Both the position numbers and the translations under genes were made by a program. From Zingiber officinale (taxonomy: Eukaryota > Streptophyta > Magnoliopsida > Zingiberales > Zingiberaceae): a stretch of DNA of 64,000 nt. The notes beneath the pieces are model-generated. The model saw nothing but the letters and a program-made list of their open reading frames with translations, ran no database searches and was not told where the DNA came from. The DNA lies in NCBI RefSeq assembly GCF_018446385.1, contig NC_055998.1, forward strand, positions 73,216,744 to 73,280,743, read 5' to 3'. Shown one piece after another: positions 49,697 to 61,943 of the stretch. How positions within the stretch are numbered: position 1 is the first letter of the stretch; each line of letters opens with the position of its first letter.

Positions 49697-52600
49697 ACCA
49701 GAACCAAGGCAGCACATGGCCGTGTGGATTCACACGGCCGTGTCATGGCCTGTGCAAGGGTCATGCCAAGTGCTATAAAAGGGGGTTTTCTCCCCTTTTC
49801 ATGGATCTTTGGCTTGGGGCTTGCCCCCATTCCTTGGAGAAGGGTTCTCCCCCTTGGGAGAACCATAGAAGCCTCATCTTCGCTGATCCATCCACCTCCG
49901 GAGCAAGGGGACACCTCCAAGGATGCCACGCTTCAAGGATAAGCACTCTCCTCTCTTTACTTATTTGTATTGGGTTGTAGTTTGCTTTCTTCTTTGTCTT
50001 TGGTTGTATTTCCTTTGCTATGGAGTATATATCTAGATCTAGGATGTAAGAAGTAACTATGATGTGATTGTGGATGTATGAGCTATGCATTTAGATATTT
50101 CCTTATTCAATGAAGTGTTATGTCATGCTCTATTTGTGTTGTGCCTTCTATGTGTTTGATGAAGTGTGTTAATGGTGCAAATATGTAGATGTGGATTGAT
50201 TGTGGATCCCATAGAGGGATACCCTAGATCGTATGACCAAGGGATGCTAGTGACAGGTAGATCCCGTTAACAGATGTCTAGGGTATCATCTTGAAAGGAG
50301 AAGAAATTCTCTACAAGGAAGTAGGTAGTCATAGTCAATTGTAATCCTCATCTTTATGTTTATTAAGTAGTGCATGTGTTCCTATGTTGTATGACCTAGG
50401 GACGCTAGTGACAGGCAGATCCCGCTAACGGACTTCATAGGAATCATTTCTATTTAATTGCAAGGGATGTTGATCTAACTACCCTGCCGGTTGTTCACTG
50501 CAGGGGAGAGTCGGTAACTTTCTACATGTGCATAAGAATGGAGGTAAGGAGATGAATAATACATAGAGTCATTAACTAGCATCATAGTGAAACTGAAATC
50601 CTAGTATATATCCATCCCCAAATCCAACTCTCCCTCTTTCTCAATTTTTTACATTCTCTCTTTCCTTCACTCTCTCTTTTCCAATTAACCTTCAATTGTC
50701 TGGACAACTCATCGTGTGAAGTTAACTAGTGCCTAATCAACAGTTCCTATGAGTTCGATATCTTTTGTATTACTGATGACGTAACCGTGTACTTGCGGTT
50801 CGTAATAAGTTTTTAGCACCGTTGCCGGGGACTGTTTTCAATTAACATTAGTTGATTAACATATGAGTTATTCTATACTTGTTAATATGTTTTTCATTTA
50901 TTTGTTTGTTTTTATTTCTGTATTTACTTTTCTTGTTATTAGCTTTTAGTTCTGTTTATTTTTTCCTTTCCCTTAATTTATGCACTTTTCTTTTCTGCAA
51001 TTTAAATTCTACATTTTCTTTCTTGCCTTTAATTCTTCATTTTTATTTTTTCTCATAATTTTTTCTAGATACCATGAGCACTAACATGTCATGCAGGCCT
51101 TTAAGAGACTTTTCTGCACCCATTTCTGCTAGATTTATGTCTCCCATTGTGCAGCCTCATATTGAAGTAGAAAGTTTCCAACTAGACCCAGAGTTAATTG
51201 CTATGATACTAGGTCACAAATTTAGAGGAGAAGTATCAGAAAGCGTTATCTGCACCTTGAGATATTTATAGAGCTTTGTGATATGGTGAACTGTGAAGGA
51301 GTGTTAGCAGATGCTGTTTGATTGATAGAATTTCCTTTCAGTATCAAGGATAAATCAAATGCACCAAGTCGAAGTCATATCTTCCTAGACATGCATAGAC
51401 AGAGCTTCCCTAACCTACTATCATCCAAAACTTCACCAGTACCATAGGTCAAGTTAAACTTTGTCCCTTTTTACTCTAATCCTAATTACCCTGCCGAGTA
51501 GGTTATTTTTGGAGGTGCCAACTAGTTTGGAGCCTCCCCCTGAATTATTGATATGAATTTTTAAGTTTTAGTTTTGGGTTTATGTCAATTACTTTTGTAA
51601 TTATAATAGACTTGATGATGATTTGAGTTTGAGTTTGTTCTATAGTTATTTTTATGATTTATTTTTGGTTTAGTTGATTTAGTTTTGTTTTTAGGATTTT
51701 GAATTGGGTTATTTGATTTTACATAATATATTTTATTTTTAGATATATAGTATTGGTTAATTCCTACTTGTATAGTTACGTTAGGCACGCTTTTGGAACC
51801 TAAGCTTTAGTTTGTGTTTTGTTTTGAGTTACTAGTGATATAAATGATTTATTTGTTAAACTGGGCTTGTATCCAAGCCTAGATTTATTGTATATAGCTT
51901 TTTGATTTTTAAGGATTAGATCCAAGTTTTTGGATCTAGTTGTAAAATTTTCTAGTAGTCCTTTAAGTTTGTTAATTTTAATTTTTAATGTTGAGTTTTC
52001 CTCCTCAAGTTTTACAACTTGATTTGGATTAGAATTTTCGATTTGTTCCTTGAGGTGTTGATTTTCCTCAAGAAGCATCTTGTTTTGATTTTCTTATTCA
52101 GTCAATTTTGTATTTAAGCATGAGATGACTTTAAAAAACTTTTTGCTTAAATTAAAGTATACCTCATCGGAACCTTCGAAAATAAGTACAGACTCGTGGC
52201 TTGATTCAGGTTTGGACCTGTCTTTCGATTCGTCCTCCGATTCCGATTCGCAGACCATCAGCGCGAGGTAGGTTCGATGCTTCTGATCTTCGACATCCGA
52301 TTCATCTGATGATTCATCCCACGCCAACTTGAGTGCTTTCTTATTGTTTGTTTTTTTTTATCATTCTTCAGCTTTGGGCACTCGTTCTTGTAGTGACCCT
52401 TCTTGTTGCATCCGAAGCAGGTCATATTTTTTGGGTCATTAGTGGAGTTGGTCTTATGCAAGTCATTTCTGCTGAAGTTCTTCTTTTTCCTGGTGAACAT
52501 TTTTCTTATCAAGTTCACTAGATATTCTTCGTCTTCTGAGTCTTGGTCAGACTCACCTTCAGGTTTGGTGCTTGACTTTTCCTTGGAGGAACCTGCAAAA

Positions 52601-52902
52601 AGAGCAGTTCCTTTCTCGACCTGTTTTGAGTTAGTCTGCTCATAGAGTTCGAGTTCACAAAATAATTCATCAAGTTTAATTTGGAAAGATTCTTCGAAAT
52701 CTTGTAAGCATCCACGATGGATGCCCACAGTGCATTTTGAGGAAATGCGTTTAGAGCGTACCTTATTAGATCGCGGTTCTCCATTTGGTGGTTGATAGTG
52801 TGAAGCCCGTTGAGGATGCCCTTTATCCTCGCATGGAGTTGACTCGCAGATTCTCCTTCCTGAAGTTTAATATTAAATAACTTATTCAAGTAGAGATCTT
52901 GT

Positions 52903-54436
52903 TGTTAGGACCAAAAGTAGCTAGAGGGGGGGGGGGGGGGGGGGAATAGCTCGTCGCGCTCGCTCGTTGCTCGGCGTTGCTTGTTCCTTCAAAGATGTGC
53001 AGCGGAAATACAAAGAAACAATCACACAACGCTAACACGGTTGGTTTACTTGGTATCCACCTCACAAGAGGTGACTAATCCAAGGATCCACACCAACACA
53101 CACACCCTCCACTAAATAAAACTCTCCTTTATGGTAACTACCAAGGGCGGAGAAGCCCTACAAGACTCAATACAAGAAGAGAGGGAAAGGATACAAGAAA
53201 TACAAGCTTACAAGCTTACAATGAGTATAAACCCTAACCCTAGCTTCTCTTCTTGGCTTTGATCCGCCTCTTGACTTGGAAAACTTCCAAGATCCTTCAA
53301 GAATTGGCGATCTGAGCTTTGTGAGTGCTGTGGAGGAGCTGGCGAGAAATCTGGAGTGAATCGGAGAAGAGATGCCGAAGGAAATGAACGCCTGCGGCCT
53401 TTATCGACGCCAACGGTCGGATCCCGATCGATTCAAATGTTCCCAATCGATCGAGGAGGCTTTGGATCGATCCACGGATCGATCCAGCGCTTATCGAAAA
53501 GCGCCTGGATCGATCAACGGATCGATCCAGCGCTTATCGCGCGAAGCAGCCGCGTCCCAATCGATCCACTGATCGATTGGAACATCTGGATCGATCCACG
53601 GATCGATCCAGAGGCTCTCTATTCGCTTAGGAGAAGCCTGGATCGATCCACTGATCGATCCAACACTAGGTTTTTGCCCAAAACCAAGTTCCAAGCCTCT
53701 CAAACCAACATCCGGTCAACCTTGACCTGTTGGTACATCATGCCTAGCATCTGGTCACTTCTTTGACCTGCTAGGACTTCCCACCAAGTGTCTGGTCAAT
53801 CCCTTTGACCCACTTAGACTTTTCTATTCATGCCAAGTATTTGGTCACTCTCTTGACCTACTTGGACTTCCCAACACCAGATGCCCAATCATCCTTGATC
53901 CATCTGGATTTTCCCTTGCATGGCTTCACTCACTAGGACTTTCACCTAGCTTCACTCACTAGGGTTTTCCATCTGCCTAGCTTCACTCACTAGGGCTTTC
54001 ACCTGGCTTCACTCACCAGGACTTTCACCTAGCTTCACTCATTAGGGTTTTCCTTCTGTCTGGCTTCACTCACCAGGACTTTCACCTAGTTTCACTCACT
54101 AGGGTTTTCACCTGGTTTCACTCACCAAGACTTTCACCTAGCTTCACTCACTAGGGTTTTCCTTCTGCCTGGCTTCACTCACCAGGACTTTCACCTAGCT
54201 TCACTCACTAGGGTTTTCACCTGGTTTCACTTACCAGGATTTTCACCTAGCTTCACTCACTAGGGTTTTCCTTCTGCCTGGCTTCACTCACCAGGACTTC
54301 CTTGTCAAGTATCCGGTCAACCTTGACCTACTTGACTCTTCTTCAATCAATTTCTTATTGTCAAACATCTAAACTCAAACCAAGACTCAGCTTGGTCACC
54401 CAGGTCAACCTTGACCTGAGGGATGTTGCACCAACA
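52903..54436 (-). repeat. 3' LTR of the gag-only element
   Basis: Contains, in plus coordinates, a G run near 52926-52943, a GATCGATC palindrome array (53463-53672), five GGTCA/TGACC hairpins (53705-53907) and a CCTAG/CCTGG hairpin array (53919-54295). Confidence 0.93.
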
Positions 54437-56805
54437 ATCTCCCCCTTTTTGATGTTTGACAATACCACAATAACACTTACAATACCACATGTAAGTTAGG
54501 CTAATCCTATAGCCTCAATCTTCATGCCACTAGGTAATGAACATATAAATTAAGCTCTTCATTCTCCCCATGAGGGCACACTCCCTCTAGGTAATGAAAG
54601 CCTAACTTACACCCATTCATAGGTCCTTTCATTCTCCCCCTATTGGCACACATCAACCCATCTTTGGGCACACATCAACCCATGCCCCAATTTTGGGTAC
54701 ACATCAACAAATCCATTTGTTGACGACTCTCCCCCTGAAGAGTTACTCATCATTGTTCACAACATCACTCGTTGTGATCAACACGATAAAGAAGGTCTCA
54801 TACCCTTCATTTATCCTTAACTTCTCCCTCAATGTAGACAAATACCCAACCTTGAGCATTATCTAACCACTTGAGTTCCCACTTGAAATAATGAGGATAT
54901 CCACTCCCCATTTCAAGTTCAAAAGCTCATACATGAGCATTTTCTTTACAGAAGGTTAACCACCTTCCAAGGTTCATGAAAAGTAATTTTTCATGTCTTT
55001 AAAGAGTCCCTCCCCCTAAAGACATGGTGGTGACTTCTGTCATTGCACCAACAATGACTTGGAATCCCTAAACCTTTAGGAAACCCAAATTTAGAAGTTT
55101 TGAGGTTCAAATACTCAAAATTTGAAACAAACCTCAACCTAAACTTCAATGAAGCCTTCCTTAATCAATACATCCTTGTTTTCACATGAAAACACCCTTT
55201 ATATGTATACAAATGTATTTTAGGGGTTTGGAATGGTTACCTAGACTCAAAGAGGTTCTAAGATGCTGAAATCAAGCCTTCCCAGCCAAAATCAGCAACT
55301 TGGATCGATTGGAGTTGGGTTCCAATCGATTGAACCTTTCTGAATCGATCCACTGATCGATTCAGATCGGCTGATCGATCCAGCGAGCTTCTACTCGCGG
55401 GAGACTTGCCTTCTGAATCGATCCACGGATCGATTCGGGCACTCCAATCGATCCATGGATCGATCGGAGCTCTGATAGTTGCTGAAATTCCATTTCAGTC
55501 AACTTCAGAAACCCCTAGAAAATTCTACAAAAATTCAAAAATCATGAAATTTCGTGTAGACATTATTTAGGGCATACTTAATCATGGAAAAATAGCTTTC
55601 TATGAAAATACGTCATATTTTCAAAGATTGACATAAACTTGAAAACTTGCAAAAACTTTAGTGTTTTTCTTCAAGTTTGTGTCTAACTATTCAATGGTGA
55701 TTACTATCAAAAGATAGCCTTCACCAAGGTTTTCGAAAAACATTTTAAAAACATTTTCAAAACCAATATCCCATCATGTTCCTTGGGCATAATGCACATG
55801 ACTTGTACATTAGCTTTCCCAATGATGGGAAAACACATAACTATGTGTTTTGATGAACCTAAAACTCAAAAGAATGCACTAAATCAACATCTTGAGCTTT
55901 GTTCATCATCCTAACATCTCACTTGTATCTAATGTGCACTAATCACATACAAGTCACCTTATAGTCTTTGTGAGATGTAGATTTTGATTTTTGCCCTAAT
56001 CTAGGGATCATGCATATCTATCTAGGCATTTTAGAAATATTAGACATCCACCTAGGATGTCACTTGTCATTAAGTGTCGTTAAATGCCATTTGTCCTTAA
56101 TTACAAGGAATTAAACTTAATGCATGATTATGTTATGGCATACATCAAAAGAAAATAATTTTCAAAAGAAAATATCCTATTACTACATGATGTATGAATG
56201 TCATGACATGGTATTTTTGGATTTTTCATAATAAAACATGAATGCAAAACTAGACATGATGTCATGGCATATGATGGGCAAACAATCATGGCAAGATTTA
56301 GCATAAATAAAATATACCTAGATTAACTATCTAAGTATCCTTAAAGTCTTAGCTAAACTTACACCTTAAATCTAGATTGCCCTAAAGTGCTACAAGAGAA
56401 TGCCAAAGCCTAAATTGGCATTTCTAATTTCCTTGATTTAATGTATGCCAATTGAAAATAAACATGTCCTCAAATGTTGGCATATTCCATTTTTCCTCAA
56501 GAGTGATTACATAAATCAAGGCCCGGATTGCCTTAAATTTCCAAGAGAATACCAAAATCCCAACTTGGTATTTCTCAAGGTTTTCCCAATTTGTGTCATT
56601 TTAAGATAAAATCAATTTTTCACCATTAGACACATTTTACTCTTTCAAGGAGTAATCAATAATTCCATTTCATTTTCAAAGGTTAACTAAAACCTTGAAA
56701 ATGCTCCTTGAGTGTCAATTTCCTCAAAGTTGGGTTAACTACCCTTCTAATCGGAGTTGACACTCTCTAACCCATCTATGGGGTAGAGAAGATGCTCCTA
56801 GGAAC

Positions 56806-58482
56806 CTAACACCTATTGGTGCTCCTTGGATGCTCTAGGTACTCACTAGGGATAACTTCCCTAGACACCTTCCTAGTGACCTTGTTGGGCTTCTTAGAAG
56901 CCTTGGTCACATTTTCTAGGTCAACTCTAGGGATAGCTTCCCTTGTAACCTTCTTTGTGACTTTCTTAGACTTCTTAGAAGTCTTAGTCACATTTATTGC
57001 AAAAATACTCTTAGGGATGACTTCCCTAGTATTCTTGGCTTGACCACTAGACCTAGGGTTTGTTCCATAACTATATGGAACTCTATGGTAAGAGGGCACA
57101 TCCTTCTTAGCCTTTGGTTTGTATCCCAAACCTCTATGGCCATTAGATGACCTTTGTGCTCCTAGACCTAGGCTATGCTCATTTTGCCCTTTTAGGATAT
57201 TTTCCATCCTTTTTAGGGTCCTTTCCATTTTATCAAGCCTTGACCTCAAGACTTGATTTTCTATCACTAAGTCCTTAGTTTTAGATTTTTCATTTGATTC
57301 ATGAGCATATTTGTTCTTGGGCTTGTATCTAAAATCTTTAGAGTTATTGCCCAAGTGTCTATCTACCTTCCTAACCTTAGGTTGGGTAGTTTTGGCATGT
57401 AGGGCCACATGTTTTTCCTTAAAGCCCTCATGCTTTCTATTCTTATGGTAAATTGCATTAAAATGATAAAAGTTAGAACTATCATGCTTTTTACCATAAT
57501 GTAAAGGAGTAGGCTCAATAAATGTTACCTTCTTCTTTACCTTAGAGACTCCCCCTTGACTAGAGCTTCCTCCATGAGCCTTGACCACCTTCTTCCCCTT
57601 AGGGCATTGACTTCGGTAATGCCCCTTTTGATTGCAAGAGAAGCACACGATGTGCTCCTTGCTCTTCTTTGTTCCGGGGATGGTCTCCTTGGGCTTCTCC
57701 TTGCCCTTTTGTGCCACTTGGCCCTTCTTCTTGGCCAATTTAGGGCATTTTCTCTTGTAGTGCCCACTTTCCCTACACTCAAAACATATTATATGATTTT
57801 TATTTTTAATTGAAACATTTATACCTTCTTGTATAGGGATGGCACTTGCTCCTCCATTTGATATTTCTTGAATTTCGGAGGTGGCACCATCTTCTTCTTC
57901 TTCACTTGACCCGGATGTAGAAGCTTCTCCTTCTTCTTGATCCGGCGTCACCAAGGATTGCTCCCCCTCAATCCTAGAGGTGGAGGCTTCATCATCTTGA
58001 ACATGAAACAAGGAGTATGCTCCCTCCTTGTTCCCTTCGGTGCATTCCCTTGAGGATGAAGCTTCTTGGATTTCCTCTTCTTCGGAGGTTGAGCATCTCT
58101 CAACCTCGGAGTCCTCCTCTTGGTCTTGCTCTAAAGAGTCACCCTCTCTGGATTCTTCATGATCTTGTACAGTGGAGGGGATCTCTTCATGAAGCTTAGC
58201 CAATTTGCTCCAAAGTTCCTTTGCATCTTCAAATTCTCCAATTTTGCAAAGAATGGTGCTTGGCAATAAATTGACCAAAAGCTTGGTCACTTTGTCATTT
58301 GCCTCGCACCTTTGGACTTGCTCCGGGCTCCATTTGCTTTTCTTTAGAACTTTGCCCTTTGAATTTCTTGGAGCCTTGAAGCCTTCCATTAGAGCAAACC
58401 ATTGCTCTATCTCCATCATAAGAAAATTTTCGATTCTTGATTTCCAAGAATCGAAGCTCGTGGAAGTGTATGGAGGAGCCAC
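56806..58482 (-). mobile_element. Gag of the gag-only element
   Basis: A 558-aa open frame. The start has the copia gag pattern (SFDSWKSRIENFLMMEIEQW, KLLVNLLPSTILCKIGEFED). Acidic low-complexity sequence follows, then two CCHC zinc knuckles (CFECRESGHYKRKCP and CFSCNQKGHYRSQCP), then a basic tail. Gag proteins of this type form the particle that packages the element's RNA. It looks whole. Confidence 0.9.
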
Positions 58483-58652
58483 CCTCGTGTCGAATCCGAG
58501 TCCATCTTGGAATTACATCTTGAAGTTGAGCTTTTTGATATCTTTGACTTTGACAATTTTTGCTTCAACTTCTTCACCCTCTAGCTTTTCTTGTTATGCT
58601 TGACCCTTCTGGCGATGATTCCGGTGAAGAGCGGTCTCGCTCTGATACCACT

Positions 58653-60195
58653 TGTTAGGACCAAAAGTAGCTAGAGGGGGGGGGGGAGGTGAATAGCTCG
58701 TCGCGTTCGCTCGTTGCTCGGCGTTGCTTGTTCCTTCAAAGATGTGCAGCGGAAATACAAAGAAACAATCACACAACGCTAACACGGTTGGTTTACTTGG
58801 TATCCACCTCACAAGAGGTGACTAATCCAAGGATCCACACCAACACACACACCCTCCACTAAATAAAACTCTCCTTTATGGTAACTACCAAGGGCGGAGA
58901 AGCCCTACAAGACTCAATACAAGAAGAGAGGGAAAGGATACAAGAAATACAAGCTTACAAGCTTACAATGAGTATAAACCCTAACCCTAGCTTCTCTTCT
59001 TGGCTTTGATCCGCCTCTTGACTTGGAAAACTTCCAAGATCCTTCAAGAACTGGCGATCTGAGCTTTGTGAGTGCTGTGGAGGAGCTGGCGAGAAATCTG
59101 GAGTGAATCGGAGAAGAGATGCCGAAGGAAATGAACGCCTGCGGCCTTTATCGACGCCAACGGTCGGATCCCGATCGATTCGAATGTTCCCAATCGATCG
59201 GGAGGCTTTGGATCGATCCACGGATCGATCCGGCGCTTATCGCGAAAAGCGCTGGATCGATCACGGATCGATCCGGCGCTATCAGCAGCAAGCGGGCCCC
59301 AATCGATCACCGATCGATTGAACATTGGATCGATCCACGGATCGATCCGGAGGCTCTCTGTTAGAGCAGCTGGATCGATCCATTGATCGATCCGGATCTG
59401 AATCGATCCAGCGATCAATCCAACACTTGGTTTTGCCCAAAACCAAGTTCCAAGCCTCTCAAAACAACATCCGGTCAACCTTGACCTGTTGGTACATCAT
59501 GCCTAGCATCTGGTCACTCCTTTGACCTGCTAGGACTTCCCACCAAGTGTCTGGTCAATCCCTTTGACCCACTTAGACTTTTCTATTCATGCTAAGTATC
59601 TGGTCACTCCCTTGACCTACTTGGACTTCCCAACACCAGATGTCCGATCATCCTTGATCCATCTGGATTTTCCCTTGCCTGGCTTCACTCACCAGGACTT
59701 TCACCTAGCTTCACTCACTAGGGTTTTCCATCTGCCTAGCTTCACTCACTAGGGCTTTCACCTGGCTTCACTCACCAGGACTTTCACCTAGCTTCACTCA
59801 CTAGGGTTTTCCTTCTGCCTGGCTTCACTCACCAGGACTTTCACCTAGCTTCACTCACTAGGGTTTTCACCTGGTTTCACTCACCAGGACTTTCACCTAG
59901 CTTCACTCACTAGGGTTTTCCTTCTGCCTGGCTTCACTCACCAGGACTTTCACCTAGCTTCACTCACTAGGGTTTTCACCTGGTTTCACTCACCAGGACT
60001 TTCACCTAGCTTCACTCACTAGGGTTTTCCTTCTGCCTGGCTTCACTCACCAGGACTTCCTTGTCAAGTATCCGGTCAACCTTGACCTACTTGACTCTTC
60101 TTCAATCAATTTCTTATTGTCAAACATCTAAACTCAAACCAAGACTCAGCTTGGTCACCCAGGTCAACCTTGACCTGAGGGATGTTGCACCAACA
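58653..60195 (-). repeat. 5' LTR of the gag-only element
   Basis: Near-identical to 52903-54436 over its first 500 bases; most differences lie in the GATCGATC and hairpin arrays (59212-59432, about 59467-59670, 59678-60054). Confidence 0.93.
59678..60054. repeat. Array of 14 short hairpins with two arm types
   Basis: Each unit is a 5-bp stem with the loop CTTCACTCA or TTTCACTCA: either CCTAG/CTAGG or CCTGG/CCAGG. All 14 units read here have matching arms. The two types are interleaved at roughly 27-38 nt spacing. The counterpart in the other LTR is 53919-54295. Confidence 0.9.
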
Positions 60196-60809
60196 CTTGT
60201 TTGGTTACTTTCGCGTCGTTGGTTCCCTTGTGCAGTTCAATTAGCTTATCCCACAGTTCTTTTGCATTTTCTTGCGAGCCGACGTGGTTCAGTTCCTCCT
60301 TCGTTAGCTCGCACTGGAGTGTGTTGAGAGCTTTGAAGTAAGTCTGGGCTTTCTTCTTCATTTCCAGATTCCAATGTTCCGAGTCCATTGGATTTCTGGA
60401 GTTATCGATGGGAGCCTTGTAGCCTTGGTGATACTGAACCACTGGTCGAAGTCGATCTTCAAATAGACCTCCATTTGCTTCTTCCAGTATGGAAAGTCGT
60501 CGCCATTAAACAAGGGAGGACGGACAATGTTGAATCCCTCGATTTGGACCATAATTCTTGCACACAAAGAAACAAGGAAGAGGATCCTAACACATGGTCT
60601 TGGATTTAGCAGTGCGGGAGAAAAAGTAAAAATTTAAGACTGAATTGGTGTTGCACCAGTTCAGTTTAATTTGCTACGAAAAAGAATTTTTCAATGAGGT
60701 AATTATACCAATTTGGATTATATAAAAAAAACTTATAATAAAAAAAATCACCCCCTTTGCCTAATTAGTGGTTGCACCAAATTAGAGCGGTACCTGCTTT
60801 GATACCACT

Positions 60810-61943
60810 TGTTGGATCGTAAAGTTCGCTAGAGGGGGGTGGGGTGAATAGCGATCGTCAAAAATCGTAAACTAAATCGAATATATAGCGGAAAGTAAAA
60901 ACAAACAATGCTAACAAACCAATTTTACTTGGTTCGGAGCCTTCGTCGACTCCTACTCTAAGGCCCGCACTCGTCGAGTGCTTTTGTTGGACAATCCACT
61001 AATAGTTCGTAAAAAGAGTTACAAGATTAGTACAAGAACTATAGAACTAAATTACCAACAACAAGAAAATTAAAACATAGTCACAGGTTGTCGGAGGAGC
61101 TTCGTAGCATCGTAGGAGTGTCTTTAGAGCAGTGCGCAACAAAGTAATCGTGGGAAAAGAGTTGTTTTTAATGCTCTGGTGGAGGCTCCTTATATAGGTA
61201 GCTCTGGGCATCTAGATCCCTTCCGGGTGCCTGGACCGTGACGTCGGCCCAACTAATCAGAGCGCTCCATATTTGCGACGAGATAAACTTTTGCATTCCG
61301 GGCGCCTGGACCAATTTCGAGCACCCAGACCAGCTCTGAGCACCCGGATCCCTTCCGGGCGCTCGGACCACTTTTTCCAGCAAAGTTTTTTCCTGCAAGA
61401 AAAAGATTAGTCCGAGACAATAAACATTATATTATCCTGCAAAACAAAAATTACCACAATTATAAAAACATAGTAGTAATTATATTCTATCTCCTCGAGA
61501 CCAGAATGTAGTCAAGATCTTAACTTAGATTTCTAAAATGGATCTAAGTTGGATCGACGCCTACTGTTCCCTCAAACGGGGAACGCGTCCTCACCAAGTT
61601 ACTCTCCTCTAATGACTTACCTTAACTTACTGTCTTGACAAACATTCGGTCAGTCTGTCGACCTGTCTGGACTTCGTGCTAGCTATCCGATCGGCTCATT
61701 GACTTAACTAGACTTCGTGCTAGATATCTAGTCAGCCCGTCGACCTATCTGGACTTCATACCAGCTATTCGGTCAGCTCGTCGACCTAGCTAAATTTTGT
61801 ACCAGCTATCCAGTCGGTCCGTCGACCTATCTGGACTTTTCCTGCACACTTAGTTAATTTGTTAGATCACAATAAACCTAGTTTAATTTACTTTGTCGTT
61901 CATCAAAACCTGAGTTAGACCATTAATGCAACTTGCACTAACA
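60810..61943 (-). repeat. 5' LTR of the minus-strand family-A copy
   Basis: A 1134-bp LTR. On the minus strand it starts TGTTAGTGCAAGTTGC and ends GATCCAACA, matching the LTR at 43738-44783. A decayed version of the 41-nt hairpin array lies at about 61630-61840, and GGGCGCC-type motifs at 61200-61370. Confidence 0.85.

Larger units (their letters stand above)
46525..51353 (+). mobile_element. Ty3/gypsy-type fossil: LTR plus gag start
   Basis: The LTR runs from about 46525 to about 50807 and is interrupted by a solo LTR (47299-49696); without it the LTR is about 1.9 kb. A TATA (GCTATAAAAGGGGG near 49772) and many CCGTGTGG/CCACACGG inverted motifs are visible. After the LTR comes GCACCGTTGCCGGGGAC, the primer-binding-site context usual in Tat/Athila-type gypsy elements, then a gag-like region (51074-51353). 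Broken; it ends against the minus-strand copia fossil. Confidence 0.75.
52903..60195 (-). mobile_element. Gag-only copia-type LTR element (TR-GAG-like), looks whole
   Basis: LTRs at 60195-58653 (5', 1543 bp) and 54436-52903 (3', 1534 bp), flanked by a perfect 5-bp duplication CTTGT (52898-52902 and 60196-60200). The initiator-Met type primer-binding site TGGTATCAGAGC lies just inside the 5' LTR, and a polypurine tract (AAAAAGGGGGAGATT) just before the 3' LTR. The only coding part is a 558-aa gag (58482-56806). The 2.4 kb from 54437 to 56805 is non-coding. LTRs are very similar outside the repeat arrays, so insertion is fairly recent. Without pol it must have relied on another element. Confidence 0.92.
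51354..61943 (-). mobile_element. Copia-type LTR fossil, family A, minus-strand copy split by an insertion
   Basis: The 5' LTR lies at 61943-60810, and a primer-binding site TGGTATCAAAGC (initiator-Met tRNA type) follows on the minus strand at about 60808-60797. A gag start follows at about 60570-60200, then an inserted 7.3-kb element (52903-60195), then the rest of gag at 52902-51600 with a zinc-knuckle region (CFGCNKKGHYKNEC). Homology to the plus-strand copy continues to about 51354. Broken; no reverse transcriptase and no 3' LTR were found. Older than the element it hosts. Confidence 0.85.

Noticed and set aside
53230-53246. CCCTAACCCTAGC, looks like telomere repeats
   Set aside because: Only about two units, and the same sequence is part of both LTRs of the gag-only element, so it is LTR sequence and not a telomeric insertion.
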